This document shows, in pieces, positions 47,771 through 59,614 of a stretch of 64,000 nucleotides of DNA (the stretch's first letter is position 1; each line of letters starts with the position of its first letter). Source of the DNA: Prinsepia uniflora (Eukaryota; Streptophyta; Magnoliopsida; Rosales; Rosaceae); assembly GCA_032719365.1 (NCBI GenBank), contig CM064875.1, positions 16,541,816 through 16,605,815 of the forward strand, in the 5' to 3' direction. The notes below the pieces were generated by a model, which was given only the letters and a program-made list of their open reading frames with translations, did no database searches and was not told the DNA's origin. Made by a program: the position numbers and the translations under genes.

Positions 47771-48868
47771 CTACCCCAAAATCCAAACACCAAACCAACA
47801 GGACAACCCAAAAGCAAAACAAGTACCTGTCTCCGTATCTGGTGTCGACTGACCCTCCTGCTGCGTCATCGAGAACACCCGGGCCTGAGATCCTGACGCT
47901 CTACCACGTCCCCTTGAACTACTCGTGGCTGTGCCACCACCTCCTCTAGTGCCCGCTGTCCCTGATGCTGTACTCTGTCCGGACTCCGCTACTCCTCTGC
48001 CTACACCACCTTCCTGTGGCAACAGTGGACACTCACGTCGAAAATGACCTCGCTCCCCGCAGTAGAAACACACATTCCAGCCTGGTCCACTGCTCGGTCT
48101 CCCTGTGGACGCTACCGACGTCGCACTCGCTTGCGGAGTCGGCGGTACTCGATAACCCCAAAATCCTGAACTCTGGGCACTACCAGGCCTACCAAAACGA
48201 TCATCGCCCGACGAGGACGATCCACCGAAATTACCTCTTTTCGGTGTCCGCTGGCTCGAAGCTCCAGGAATAGAAGGTTCCCGGCGTCGCACCGGCAAAC
48301 TAGCCTCAACTCGCACCGCAGCATCCGACAAGTCTCGAAGGGTAGCAAAAGATCCAGCTGTCACTACGGCTCGAATCTCACCTCGCAAACCCAACTCAAA
48401 CCTACGGCACTTCTCGGCTTCTGTGGCCACAAAAGCAGGAGCAAACCGAGACAACATCTGAAACTTCCGTTCATACTCTGCCACGGTCATATTCCCCTGC
48501 TGGAGCTGCAGAAACTCCGCCTCCTTGGCATCCCGGAAAGAACGAGGATAATACTGCTCCAAAAACCGTTCCCTGAACGTCTCCCAAGTCACACTATGGA
48601 CATCCCAACCGGACAACTCGAGGGTATACCACCACTCGTACGCCGCACCATCTAGTAAAAAGGTAGCCAGCAACACTCGTTCCCCCGGCGGACAATGCAT
48701 CACCGCAAAAATCCGCTCCAGTCTAGTAATCCACCTCTGGGCTTCCTCAGGATCAGCCCCACCACTAAAAGTAGTAGCCCCGAGCCGCTGGGCTCGCTCA
48801 ATCGTGGCACTCTCCGTCTCTCTGGCTACTTCTTCAGGTTGTGGAGAGGGTCTACGTCTCGGAGGCAT
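47771..48868 (-). CDS. gag: Intact gag of element E, 365 aa
   Basis: Nucleocapsid/capsid polyprotein of a Ty3 (Tekay/Del-like) retrotransposon; it would form cytoplasmic particles that package element RNA. The ATG at 48868 (MPPRRRPSPQPEE) is the first in frame after the primer site. Residues ~45-180 form the retrotransposon gag domain with WITRLERIF, AYEWWYTLE, FRERFLEQYYPRSFRDAKE and MTVAEYERKF. A CCHC zinc knuckle with C267, C270, H275, C280 lies in the C-terminal third, after a Ser/Gly-rich linker. The frame ends at 47771 within ~20 codons after DTETGT, where related autonomous elements pass into the protease; the last residues are unrelated sequence. No stops or shifts, consistent with the young age of the element. 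Confidence 0.9.
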   Translation of the reverse strand: MPPRRRPSPQPEEVARETESATIERAQRLGATTFSGGADPEEAQRWITRLERIFAVMHCPPGERVLLATFLLDGAAYEWWYTLELSGWDVHSVTWETFRERFLEQYYPRSFRDAKEAEFLQLQQGNMTVAEYERKFQMLSRFAPAFVATEAEKCRRFELGLRGEIRAVVTAGSFATLRDLSDAAVRVEASLPVRRREPSIPGASSQRTPKRGNFGGSSSSGDDRFGRPGSAQSSGFWGYRVPPTPQASATSVASTGRPSSGPGWNVCFYCGERGHFRRECPLLPQEGGVGRGVAESGQSTASGTAGTRGGGGTATSSSRGRGRASGSQARVFSMTQQEGQSTPDTETGTCFAFGLSCWFGVWILG

Positions 48869-48960
48869 CGTCAACCGCACACTGAAAGAGGCATAGAAGT
48901 AGTCAAACAACTGAAACACAACCTCACAAACCGACAGACCCAACAAACTCGACAACCTAT

Positions 48961-48972
48961 GCTCTGATACCA
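48961..48972 (-). other. Primer-binding site of element E (initiator tRNA-Met)
   Basis: TGGTATCAGAGC on the minus strand, two bases after the LTR end at 48975. Confidence 0.95.
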
Positions 48973-48974
48973 AT

Positions 48975-51900
48975 TGTCAGGACCCACCCCGGTTTCACCC
49001 CGAAACCCGAGGTAAATCCCGCTCCCGTCTGACTCCCCGACACAACATCTAAGGAACACTCACTCGAACCCAGTCAAACGCAGGAGTAATTAGACACAAT
49101 GTCCCGAAGGTAGCATTTACAGAACATAGTACGAACATACAAAGAAAATAAAACCGATAACTACACGCACACGGAAGCCTTTAATCTACTCTGGGAACTC
49201 TCACGTCACTTCTATGCCTCAGACTCTGCCTCGACGTCAAGACCCCGCGCTCGCTCCACAACCTGGAGGGCAATTTAAAACAGAAAATGTGAGTGGACCA
49301 GAAAGTACAAAAGTTCAAAACCATTTTATAAGAAAACCGAGTTTAACCCTCCGTTTTGAAAACCACATGCATAACCAACAGTTATAACACATTATAAAAG
49401 AATCATTCTTAAACATCATAAGAAACAGAAACACTATAAAGTATCATAAGAAACCACAGCATGAGTATCAGAAACCATAAACATCAAATTATCATTTTCC
49501 CGATCAAACCTGCTGGATCTATCCGAGTCTTTAAACTCTCGAGTCTTTAAACTCAATCCAGGCCTTAATAATATCCGAGTCTTTAAACTCCCGAGTCTTT
49601 AAACTCAAGGCCTACGGGGGAAAATCAATATATATATATCCGAGTCTTTAAACTCCCGAGTCTTTAAACTCAATCCGGGTCTTTAAACCCAATCCGGCCG
49701 GTCCCCCGTCACATATATCCGGGTCTTTAAACCCAATATCCAGATCCAGCAAATCCAATCCCAAAACCATTTGAAAACCATTTACCAAATCCTCATCCAA
49801 ACCCGAATCCGAAATCACTGGTTCGATGCTCTCCCGGCATCCAGAACCGTCACTCCGAACCCAAATCCGGAATCTACTTTCTACTTGAAAACCAACTTCC
49901 ATTTCCGAAATCCATTTCTCAAACCTAAAATCCTTTATCATCGAAATCATGTTCCAAAATTCATTTATAATCATTGAAAACCACTTATCATTTGAAATCC
50001 CAAAATCATAACATATATTCCAAAAACCAACCATTCCTCGTAAAACGTGCTAAAAACCACTTTCCTCGAAAAACGTGTAATAATGTAAAACCGACCAACA
50101 TATTCGATAAACACAAAATCATGATTGAAAACCATAAAACAATTATAGAAAACAGTTATGCATGCTCGAGTTTAAGAAAAGGGTCCACTCACAGTACTGA
50201 GCCCTACTCGCGTCCCGAACGTCCAGCCCGTTCCTCGGCTTCCTCGGGAAATCCCGATCCTGTCAAACACCGTCAAATTACGTCACTAACACGTCTAGGA
50301 AAGTTCACCTAAATTCCCTCAAAATTCCCCGAATCGAAAACGTAATAACCCGAGACCTTAAACTTTCACCCTCGCGGAACTAAACTCAAACGACGTCCGA
50401 TTGACCCGAAACCACTTCCAAAGGACTCACCACAACTCCTAGACCAAAAACCCTGTTGATCGTTTTCCCCATCGCCGTCGCACGCGCCCCCACGCGCCGC
50501 CCAAAGTGGCTGCGCGTGGCCCTCACGCGCTGCTACAGTGCATCGACTACCTCGAGCCAACCCGGTTCGCCACAGTCGCCTGCAACACAGACCGGCGTCA
50601 GCGGTTCACCGCCGTGCCTGCACTATTTCCTTCCCTCTCTTCACCATTCTCATCGTCCAGTCCTTCCCTATTGATTCCCCAACTCCGTTCACCTCGACAC
50701 TGTCCCTAGCCCGTCGACTGAACTCGAAACCAGACAACCCCAAACTCCCCTGTTTTCCGATCCAGCCACTCCGGTCACCCCCCGTCATGGTGGCAACACC
50801 AGACGGTTCCTAGACCTCTTCTAAGTCTAACCCGACCCACCTTGGCCGTCGACTCCTGCCCAAACGTCACGACTCGCCGTTGGAACCCACGGCCAAAACA
50901 GAGCACCAGAATACCTCTGTCGTGCCATCCTCCGCCGTGTACCTCCCCGTCACGGCAACAGAACCAATAGAATCCCAGACCTCCACTGAGCCCCCTAGAC
51001 CTGCTTATGGGCCTCGATTCGACCTCTAGACTCACGACTCTCGACTTGAAACTCAACGACTAAACAGAGCAAGTAGAAAAGGATGAGAAATTACCTGTCC
51101 TCCGATCGCCGTCGCGAGCTCAGCCGTGAGGCAGTAGCTCCCCCCGTCCACCTCCAGCCTTTGGACACTTCCTCTGGCCTTTCTTGATCGATCACGGCCA
51201 CAACACCGCCCAAAAACACTCACGTCCTCCCTGTGCACTCTGGTTTTTCCCGTGGCCCTCACTCCCCTCACACACACGGCCAACACTTCCACACCTCCTC
51301 CCTGCTTCCCTCTCACTCTCTGAACACCCACACACAGTCACAAACTCACCAGCACCCTCGATCAACCTTCAATCTTCTCGCTTCTCCCCCTCTGTTTCTC
51401 TCTGTGTCGAAGAACACTCCCACGGGCACTGCACGGTTGCACCACAAATATTTGGGCCGTGTATGTACAGGATTCAACCAGAACCCTCTACACAATTGCC
51501 ACATGTCACCATCCCCCATTCTCTCTTACCCATGTGGCCCAATCTCAACCCTTCATCTGCTTCTTTCTGCACAAATCCCCAGGTGTAAAAAGACCAAATT
51601 ACCCTTCTTGTTAACTTATTTTTTTCGATTTTGCCACTACCCTTCTAGACCCGTATCTCACACCTCGTAAGTCCGATGAACACGTGCCGCCTGTCATCGA
51701 ACTCAGGACGATGAAATCTACCTAACCATCCTAGGTCAACGTACCAAAACTCGATTATTCAAAAAGTCAACTTTTCCCCCTATTTTTCCAAAATTACGGT
51801 TATGCCCTCAACCTTCCGAACATCACAACTTCCTCCTCGGATGTCGAAATCGGGCGTGCCACCTGCCTAAGGATGCGTAACGTCCTCAACTACGTCCTGG

Positions 51901-52077
51901 TCACAGGTCAACTCCCATTTGACCACCCGAAATAAAAGTCAACATTTCTGCCCGACCCAGGGGCAAAATCGTCATTCTAAGTTCCCGGACCCCTCGGGAC
52001 CACCTAACCCTTGATTAACCTTACTAATCGCACCTTAATCACTCTACTTATCCCAATTCTCGGGACGGGTTGTTACA
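48975..52077 (-). repeat. 5' LTR of element E (3103 bp)
   Basis: Same length and order as 44218-47320 at a constant offset of 4757 bases. Differences noticed include CCCCTCTG for CCCCTATG, TCTTACCC for TCTCACCC, TTCGATTT for TTCGGTTT and GTCACAGG for GTCACTGG. Confidence 0.95.
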
Positions 52078-53187
52078 AAATATCACATCATATATCACAA
52101 TACAAACTCCCAATCAGAATCTCGGGCCTAAGCCCCAAACATGGCTTAACACGATTTCTCGTAATACGTACAATTAAGGTTATTTTCGTAAAAACCGTCC
52201 AGAAATCGTATAAAATTCATAATTATTCAAGAATCACATTATTCCAAGTCAAAAATCAAGTTCAGTTCGAGATCACAATCAAAACGGTATCCGAAACTAG
52301 TTTACCAAAACTTCGTAAAACACGCATTAAATAATAATAAAATATTCATAAAATCACCGAAAATCCATATAACATCTCAATCACTTCAATATCACCAAAA
52401 TCACATAAAAACATTTAAACCATGTAAATATGCATGCATAAAAGTTTAGGGAAAGAAAGTCCACTCACACACCGTTCGGATAACCGGATCCTGCTTTGCA
52501 CAATTTTTTTGTAATTTTCAGGAATGTCTTTTCCTACCAAAATTTACATCTAAAGTTCATTAACTATCTCAAATAACTCCTATTTTAATCCTATAATTTT
52601 CCGAGATTTTTAAACGTATTTAAAATAAATCCTACACCTTCGGACAATCAAAATAACCCCAAAAAAATATCTAATCGTCTCGAGAATTGTACCGTTGGAC
52701 TCGTAACATCGAAAGGATGAACATTTGTGTTGACCATACCTCAAGATTCCTGCTCACTTGCCCCCACTCGCTGCCCAAAGTGGTTGTACGTGGAAGCCAC
52801 GCGCCAGGCACTGTTCAATCATCCCCTACCTTTATTCAGTCTGTTTTCCTGCAACTGGATCGCCCGACCCAGTGACCTAGACCCAATTTTATCACCCATT
52901 TTTCGACCTTTTCCTTCCCTATTTTGTATCTAATCTAATCAATATATAGGTTGGGTCTATGGCCACACAAAAAAAGAAAAAAACAACTCAAAATTGAGAG
53001 ATAATACCTTTCCTTCTCGGTCAAATATCGACCTTCGTTCTGCACCAATTTCCAGAGTATAAGCTTCCAGTTCTAGGCCTGTTGACGTCGCCTAATCATA
53101 TAGAAATGATCAGTGAGCTTGATTTCCAAGCTTCCACATGAAACCTGGGTTGTGCAACCTCCAACCCAAAACACCCACATGGGTTAC

Positions 53188-53384
53188 CATCTCTCTCTCT
53201 CTCTCTCTCTCTCTCACGATTTGAGTCTGAACTTCTTCCCTTTCTTTTCTTCATCCTCACTCCCTCTTCTCTTCTCTCTTCTTTCCTCCAGTTCGTTTCT
53301 CTTCGTTTTGTTTCATTTTGTTACTCGGTCAAAGAACAAAGATCACACACACACACACACACACACCCCACACACACACACATA
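53188..53384 (+). repeat. CT and CA microsatellites in LTR D
   Basis: (TC)n at 53190-53214 and (AC)n at 53344-53384, inside pyrimidine-rich DNA. Confidence 0.9.
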
Positions 53385-55513
53385 CACCATAAGCTACCCC
53401 AAAACATCTAAACCCAACACATACAAGTACAAAGGCGGTGGCACAAAATCATAAGGGATAAGTGACACATGTCACCTCACAATTAAGCCACAAGAAAATA
53501 TCCCGCCATAAAATATAACTAAAATACCATTTTCTAGGAAAATTACCATATTGCCCCTATATGTTTTAGACCCAGAATATAATTGTATGATCTCCGTTTT
53601 CGGCATGCCTCCTATCAACGTAATAAGGAGACCGAGACCTTCCTAATGGCATTTTCGGAATCGTCAAAAACCATCCATAATAAAAAAAGTCAACATTTTG
53701 ACCTTAGTCAAAGTCAACCCTTTCACTTTGACAAAAGTCAACCTTTGACTTCGATGGGGCAAAATGGTCCATTTCATCCAACTTTTTGGATTTTACCCTC
53801 GTTAAAGGTCCAGGTCGTTACAATTTATACGTGAAAGGTGTGTGTTGTGTAGGTTCGATGGGTTGGCACCGAAGAGATGAAAACAAGGGTGATCGAAGAA
53901 GGAAACTGAGAGATGAGGCGGGTTGGTGCTAGAAAATGATCGTGGATAACTGGAAAAGAAAGACTAGGTGGTGAGGTGCCTTGTGAGGGCTCTGCGAGAG
54001 GGGGAAACCCCCAGAAACCCGTGAGTCAAATTTTGGCCAAGGATTGAACAGTGGGTTGGATGTGTTTTGGCTAGTAACTAAGGACTAAAACATGTTTAGT
54101 GAGTCCCTAAGAGTGTTTTATGGTAGAAAGGATAAAGGTTCAAAGGCAAGAAGCAGTAGGGGAGTTCCTACAAATTTGGCCTCGAAGTTGGAAGCTTGAA
54201 CTGCAAATTTGAGGAATGGACATTCTTGGATTTTATGGGAAAAAACGTGTTGCTCGGTTTGGTCGCGTAAAAGGTACGTGTGAGTGGACTTTCTTTCTCT
54301 AAATGATATGCATGCTGTTTTTAAGTGATTTTCCATGATTTAAGATGTGTTTTACTTGACTATGATTTGCATATAACTTTACATGTTTTTTTATGGAATT
54401 TGGGTGATTTTACAGTAATTGTAACTTTACACGTTTTACGAGGAAACTGTCGTATTGTATTCTGATTTACTTTTGAGTTTTGGAAAATGGTTTCATAGTC
54501 GGCTTGACTTGTCTATATGATTTTGGTGGTGTTTGATAGATTGGTATTTTGTATGATTTTCTGGAAGATTTTAATGGCTCATTTTACGAGGTTTGACATG
54601 ATGTGTGATTTGGTTTTGGTTTCTAAACTGGATTTTGGATATGAATTTGATGTATGATATAGATATGTGACTATTGAGTATGTGTGGTGATTGGATGTTG
54701 ATTCTGGATATGTTACTATGCTTTGATGTGACTGTGTGATATGGTGTGATGTGCAAACCCTTCTCGGGATGTTGATTGGTTGGACGGTCTTGGACGTCGA
54801 GGTAATGCTCTGTAATTCCCGAGACTAGTGCGTAGTCTCAGATGTCAAGGTAATGCTCCGTAATTTCTTACACTAGGACTGTGACTCAGACGTCGCGCTT
54901 AGGACTCTGTTAGTTCCTGAGCTGGTACACACTTAGACGTCGAGTCTGGGCCTCCGTTAGTTCTCGAGTGATTTGGCCTACCGATAGTGCAGATTGACAT
55001 GATGATTCAACTTGCATGCATCGCGGTTGGGTCAGTTGATATGATTGGTTGATTTGATATATTGGTAGGTGCAGCGTGATTGATATGGCTATGTGTTGGT
55101 ATGTTTACATTTGTGTTGGTACATGAGGTGAGTTTTAGATGGACAGGTTTTCTAGTAATTATATGTATTCTAAAATTTACTCGTCTTCATATTGGTTTCT
55201 CGAGATTTGAGAACTTTTCTGTTGCATGCCTAGCTTTTACAAACAGAGGGTAAATAATATGTTTTCGAATAATATGTTTGAAACCCTTTATTTTCATCCA
55301 CTCACACATTTTGATTGGTTTTGATACCCTTCAGAGTCGTTGCACAGGAATCGAGGCTACTTATGAAACAGAAGCATGAATTCACGGTTAAGGAGGTGTC
55401 CCTCATCTGATAGGGTCTCAAGGGTACACTTGGGTGCTGAGTCACATATCAGACGAGAGCAGGGACCGAATATGGTTTATGATATGTTTATGGGGTCGGG
55501 TCCTGTCAGGAGA

Positions 55514-55858
55514 AATAGACAATTGGATAAATAGATAATCAGAGTAGCGGATAATCATTCACATTGAGTTTTTTAATAATAAATAATAATAAGAACATTA
55601 ATTAGAATGATTTTCACTGTTTTTGTTTACGTTAATTATCAATCGGAGTGAAAAATAATTGATTATCAAAATGCCTTTTCTTTTTTTCAATTTTCTCAAC
55701 CTCTTCTCATATCTGATCATAATCTCAAAACTCATTTGTTGGAAGCTTCAATTCATTAAAAAAATGTTCTTCTTTATTTTTTGAAAGATTCTATTTATTA
55801 AAAAATAAATAAATTTTTCTTCTTTCTTTTTACATGCCTAGAGATATATTTGAGGTGA
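55514..55858. other. AT-rich intergenic DNA
   Basis: No gene or repeat recognised between element C and the hAT-like element. Confidence 0.4.
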
Positions 55859-55866
55859 GGTTGAGT

Positions 55867-56654
55867 TAGGCCTCGTCATTGGGCCGGGTCGAGCAAGCCC
55901 GACCCAAAATTTTTAGGCTTGGACCGGGCTGGGTCGGGCCTATTTCATAATTTAAAAAATATCGGGCCGGATCGGGCAGGCTTGATCATAAATATGAAAG
56001 TCCATGCCCTTTGTCGGGCCGGATTTGGGCCGAGCTTTTATCGGGCTTTACGGGTCGGGCCTACTAAGCCCATTTGTACCTACCTAATTGTAAAAAAAAA
56101 AAGTGAGTTGAGTTTAAATATTATTATCGAATATTGAAATAAGCTAAGGAGGGGTACTATTGGATTTGGAGAATTGACTTAACTTTTCGACCATAAAGCC
56201 GAGATAGAATAAGGAGGTCGCTAAGAGAGTCAGAGACCTAGTGAGTTTTTTTGAATTTAGGGTCAGGGGTTGGTTTGGGCATTGGGCTTTTAAATGACAC
56301 TAGGTTGAAATTTGGTTGGAGTTTTGGATTTTGGCTATGATAGTAGTAATAAGATTGGACTGGGTATCAATTCTTAATTTATATTTATTTTATATTTTCG
56401 GGCTTATGGGTCGGGTTTACCTGGGCGGGTCGGGCTGGCTTACCGGGCTTTATCGGACTCGGACCTATCGGGTCTAGCGGGCTTGAATATCCTAAGCCCA
56501 AGTCCAACCCGTCAACATGCGGGCCGGGTCGGGCTTTTTTTCATCGGGCTTATCGGGTACCCATAAGCCCGTGGGCTTATCGGGTACCCATAAGCCCGTG
56601 GGCTTATCGGGTACCCATAAGCCCGTGGGCTTCTGGGCCAAATGATGAAGGCTA
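55867..56654. mobile_element. hAT-like non-autonomous element, target duplication GGTTGAGT
   Basis: The 8-bp repeat GGTTGAGT lies at 55859-55866 and 56655-56662. Ends TAGGCCTCGTCATTGGGCC and, inverted, TAGCCTTCATCATTTGGCC are imperfect terminal inverted repeats. Subterminal sequence is full of CGGGCC and TCGGGCTTAT. An 8-bp duplication and 5'-TAG ends fit the hAT superfamily. No transposase. Confidence 0.9.
56549..56629 (+). repeat. 27-bp tandem repeat, three copies
   Basis: The unit CTTATCGGGTACCCATAAGC+CCGTGGG is repeated three times without change inside the hAT-like element; it contains GGGCTTAT/ATAAGCCC inverted arms. Confidence 0.95.
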
Positions 56655-56662
56655 GGTTGAGT

Positions 56663-58118
56663 CGTTCGAGAATTGAAGGGTTGAGTCATATACTATTGAA
56701 GAGTTTAGAAGTCAATAGAGTACACTTAAATTTATTGTGGTCGAATTTTGTAATTATTTAGAAGTTGTAGGGCAATTTTGGCACATAAAAAATTAAAAAA
56801 TAATAATAAGAATCATTAACACTTCTCCCAAATTAATCTCATTATTCCAAAATTAGTAATGATATTAAAGATTTTATGTGGAGTCCGCCTATTAAAAAAA
56901 TTTGATTTTACAAGTGAATCCAAAAATACTATGGTATGAAAATCATTTTTATTGATTTAATTTTCAATTTCTAAGTAAACACTCCCGGTGGATATTTTTC
57001 TTTGGGATTAGAAGTACAATTTATGAAGATTGAAGAATTTTTTTTTCTGTCAAAATGTTTTTTATTATTTTTTTTGTTACTAAACACATATATAAATAAT
57101 ATATTTGTTTTTCCTTGAAAGTAGTACGACTGTACGATACTTCTCTATTTAACCCGGATATAGCCATTGTCAAGTGATTTATTTGACTTGCAGGAGAGAT
57201 TTTTACACGAGGGCTGAAGAATCTTGACCGTGGAAAGTGATTTTCTAAAGTGGCTCCCACGTAAATTAGACGGTTTTGTATTTTGTGTATCCGCTGCTAT
57301 GCTTTAGGGGATCTATAGCACCCGAGCTCGTGGCTATCGTGAGTTTTACGCATGGAGCGGATGCGTGGGTCCACGAACCCCATCGTTAAAACGACTGGTG
57401 AGTTTTTGGTCGTATTTGTTTAGGTCAGAGATTACACTGTGAACTGTGAAGTATGACAGTGGATGGACTTGGTGGGGTCTACAACTGAAGCACCCTACAT
57501 TTGTATTTTTGGGTGGGTGGAGATTGTGTGCGAGGACAAGTTGCACAACGAATCACAGTATCACTGACATCCGACGGCTGGGGACTGCCCGGCCTGGAAT
57601 AGCATTATAGTATATACGCTTTTGAGTGCTGATATTTGAATTATTTTAGTGGATTACATTAAACATAATATGTTTTTATTGTAAATGTACTAATAATGCT
57701 CCAGCGTAATTCAAAATATATTAGGAATGAAAATTCGTGCCACTTTATATCAGTAATAGATGTAATGTCTGATGCACTATTTAATTGATTCTGTCTTTGA
57801 CACCATTTAAAACATTATTTAGTTACTCAAATGTCTATGTCAATCTTCATAAAACATTATTTAGTTACTCAAATGTCTATGTCAATCTTCATATTCTTTC
57901 TCTCTCATCTGAAACTCCAAATCAAACCCCTCAAAATCCGCCGCACTTACTTTCATAGCTTCTCCACCAAACTCTTCCACTCTCAAGCCCAGAAATTGCA
58001 ATAGTTGTTCAAACTTGTGTGTTAACAATCGCTTCATGTTAGCAAATGTTGAGACACTTACGAACTGAAAACCAATTTTTAACTGACAAATTCACTTTTC
58101 TGTTTGTAATAAAATGTT
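56663..58118. other. Intergenic DNA with a 42-bp tandem duplication
   Basis: Bases 57809-57850 are repeated exactly at 57851-57892. No gene supported; short ORFs (57021-57546) lack family resemblance. Confidence 0.5.
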
Positions 58119-58124
58119 GTACAC

Positions 58125-58260
58125 AAGGATGAAAATATCGATATCGACGGATATATCGCTAGTCGAATTTACGGATATCTCGCCCTAAATATCGGTATCG
58201 ATATCGATATCGTTTACGGTCAATAAAAATGACGGAAATTCGGTCCAAAAGTTGAAAATT
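58125..58260. repeat. ATATCG-rich segment
   Basis: Repeated ATCGATATCG, GGATATATCG and TATCGGTATCG motifs. Related ATATCGACG/CCGATAT motifs occur at 62460-62540, so both may be ends or pieces of one dispersed repeat. Confidence 0.45.
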
Positions 58261-58718
58261 TGGAATGAAACTTTGGGAAAAACTTAAGTACTCAATAATA
58301 GTTATATATGACTAATAAAAACTATAAAATGACTTTGATATAATAAATATATGATGAATCATATGATAAAATATAGGTCTGCCGATAACTAATAGTATAA
58401 AATTTTAAAAATAAACTTAAATTAAAACATAATTCTATTGATAATGTTGTACTAAGAATAATTTACACATTAAACTTCATTAAAAACAAGTAGAGTGTCT
58501 ACCAGATTGAAAATTAGATTGGTCTTCATCTACCAAGACACAAAAATTTTGCCAAGTGATGTTACTTGACCAAACGAAAATGTATTGTTAGACATAGTAT
58601 TTGTATATCTCCTTTGAATGACTTACTTTTCCTCCATAGATAGAGTCGTTCATTCTGGGCCAACTCATCCAGCTCTTGGACGACTTTCACTTGCACTTCC
58701 ACTAGCCATATTATGAAA

Positions 58719-59200
58719 TCTAAATTACATGAAAAATAATTAGACTTTGATAATGACAAATTATCATAACTTCATAATTATAAAAATGAAAATAATAAAA
58801 TAATAATAATAATGATAATAATAATTTTAAATTATAATCACGTTATTTAAATTATTTAAATTAAATCATATATTCCTACATTAAAATATATATTCTAACT
58901 TATAACATATTTTTCTGTCTAATTTACATGAAAAATAATTAGACTTTGATAATGACAAATTATCATAATAATAAAGTACAAATAATAATAATAATTTTAA
59001 TTCTAAATTATAATCACGTTATTTAGATTATTTCAATCAAAACATATATTTCTACATTAAAACATATATTCTTATATTAAAACATATATTCTAAATTATA
59101 ACATATTTTACATTCTAATTTAAATGAAGAATAACTAGACTTTGATAATGAAAAATATTCATAAATTCATAATAATAAAAATAAAAATAATAATAATTAT
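58719..59200. repeat. AT-rich tandem repeat of about 195-200 bp
   Basis: The block starting TACATGAAAAATAATTAGAC, running through ATTATAATCACGTTATTTA and ending near TCTAA.TTATAACATAT, is present twice (about 58719-58918, 58919-59110) with a third partial copy to about 59200. Copies carry variable (AAT)n runs. Confidence 0.75.
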
Positions 59201-59614
59201 TATTATTATAAATGATCATTTAAAGTTTTAAACATATAAAAAAGGGATACATAAACAGCTTTGAGTGAGTATGTGTTTGAGTATTTAATTTGATCATTTC
59301 CACATGGGTCCCACAAGAGTCTACTAATCACGTGAAAGCCATTTTTCTAGCCCAAATTGGGAGATGAGTCAGATGACTATTTTGTTTTCCAGAATGAATA
59401 AGCCAAATGCAATCTGATTTGAAGTCCGTCGCTCTCAAATATTTTCAGAGAGGTTGAGAGTGGCTCAAAAGCACTCCTCTACGGTGCTCTTTACAATTAG
59501 CCATTCTGAAGTGGCAAAGCAGACAGCTTCGACGGCTGCAATCCCTAGCCGCCTTGAAAGCACTCACAACACATCCATCGATCTAAGTCCAAATAAACAG
59601 CTGCGATCTCCCTG

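Larger units (their letters stand above)
44218..52077 (-). mobile_element. Young gag-only LTR retrotransposon E (TR-GAG-like), target duplication AAATA
   Basis: AAATA at 44213-44217 and 52078-52082. Two LTRs of exactly 3103 bp (44218-47320, 48975-52077) differ at only about five positions I noticed and show no indels. The 1654-bp interior holds a primer site, one gag ORF and a purine tract but no protease, reverse transcriptase or integrase. Plants are known to carry such gag-only LTR elements (TR-GAG), mobilised by enzymes of autonomous relatives. LTRs longer than the interior are unusual. The near-identity means a recent insertion. Confidence 0.95.
42191..53822 (-). mobile_element. Solo LTR D with internal duplication, interrupted by element E
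   Basis: Inserted in the 3' LTR of C. Right end GTCGTTACA at 53822 is an LTR end of the same superfamily; the left end near 42191 is diverged (ACTCGGGTCTTACTCCTGTC). Without the nested element and one duplication unit it is about 2.6 kb, like the solo LTR at 59721-62304. Neither primer site nor purine tract is present, hence a solo LTR. Confidence 0.65.
35054..55508 (+). mobile_element. LTR retrotransposon C, host of nested insertions, target duplication GGAGA
   Basis: GGAGA flanks both ends (35049-35053 and 55509-55513). Parts: 5' LTR 35054-36950, initiator-Met primer site 36954-36965, an interior split by an LTR fragment and an assembly gap, purine tract 41117-41129, and a 3' LTR 41130-55508 stretched by insertions. 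Both LTRs start TGTAxCG and end GGGTCCTGTCA. Just before the purine tract the codons FEDEISLRG resemble the end of a Ty3 polyprotein. The remaining interior (38482-41116) has no intact domain. Confidence 0.9.
41130..55508 (+). repeat. 3' LTR of element C, split by a TRIM and a nested solo LTR
   Basis: LTR pieces are 41130-41300, 42016-42190 and 53823-55508; together about 2.0 kb, matching the 1897-bp 5' LTR. The intervening blocks are later insertions. Confidence 0.85.

Noticed and set aside
44218..52077. Assembly artefact explanation for the two identical 3.1-kb blocks
   Set aside because: Five-base target duplication, primer site, purine tract and a gag ORF between the blocks form a coherent LTR element, and the blocks are not fully identical.
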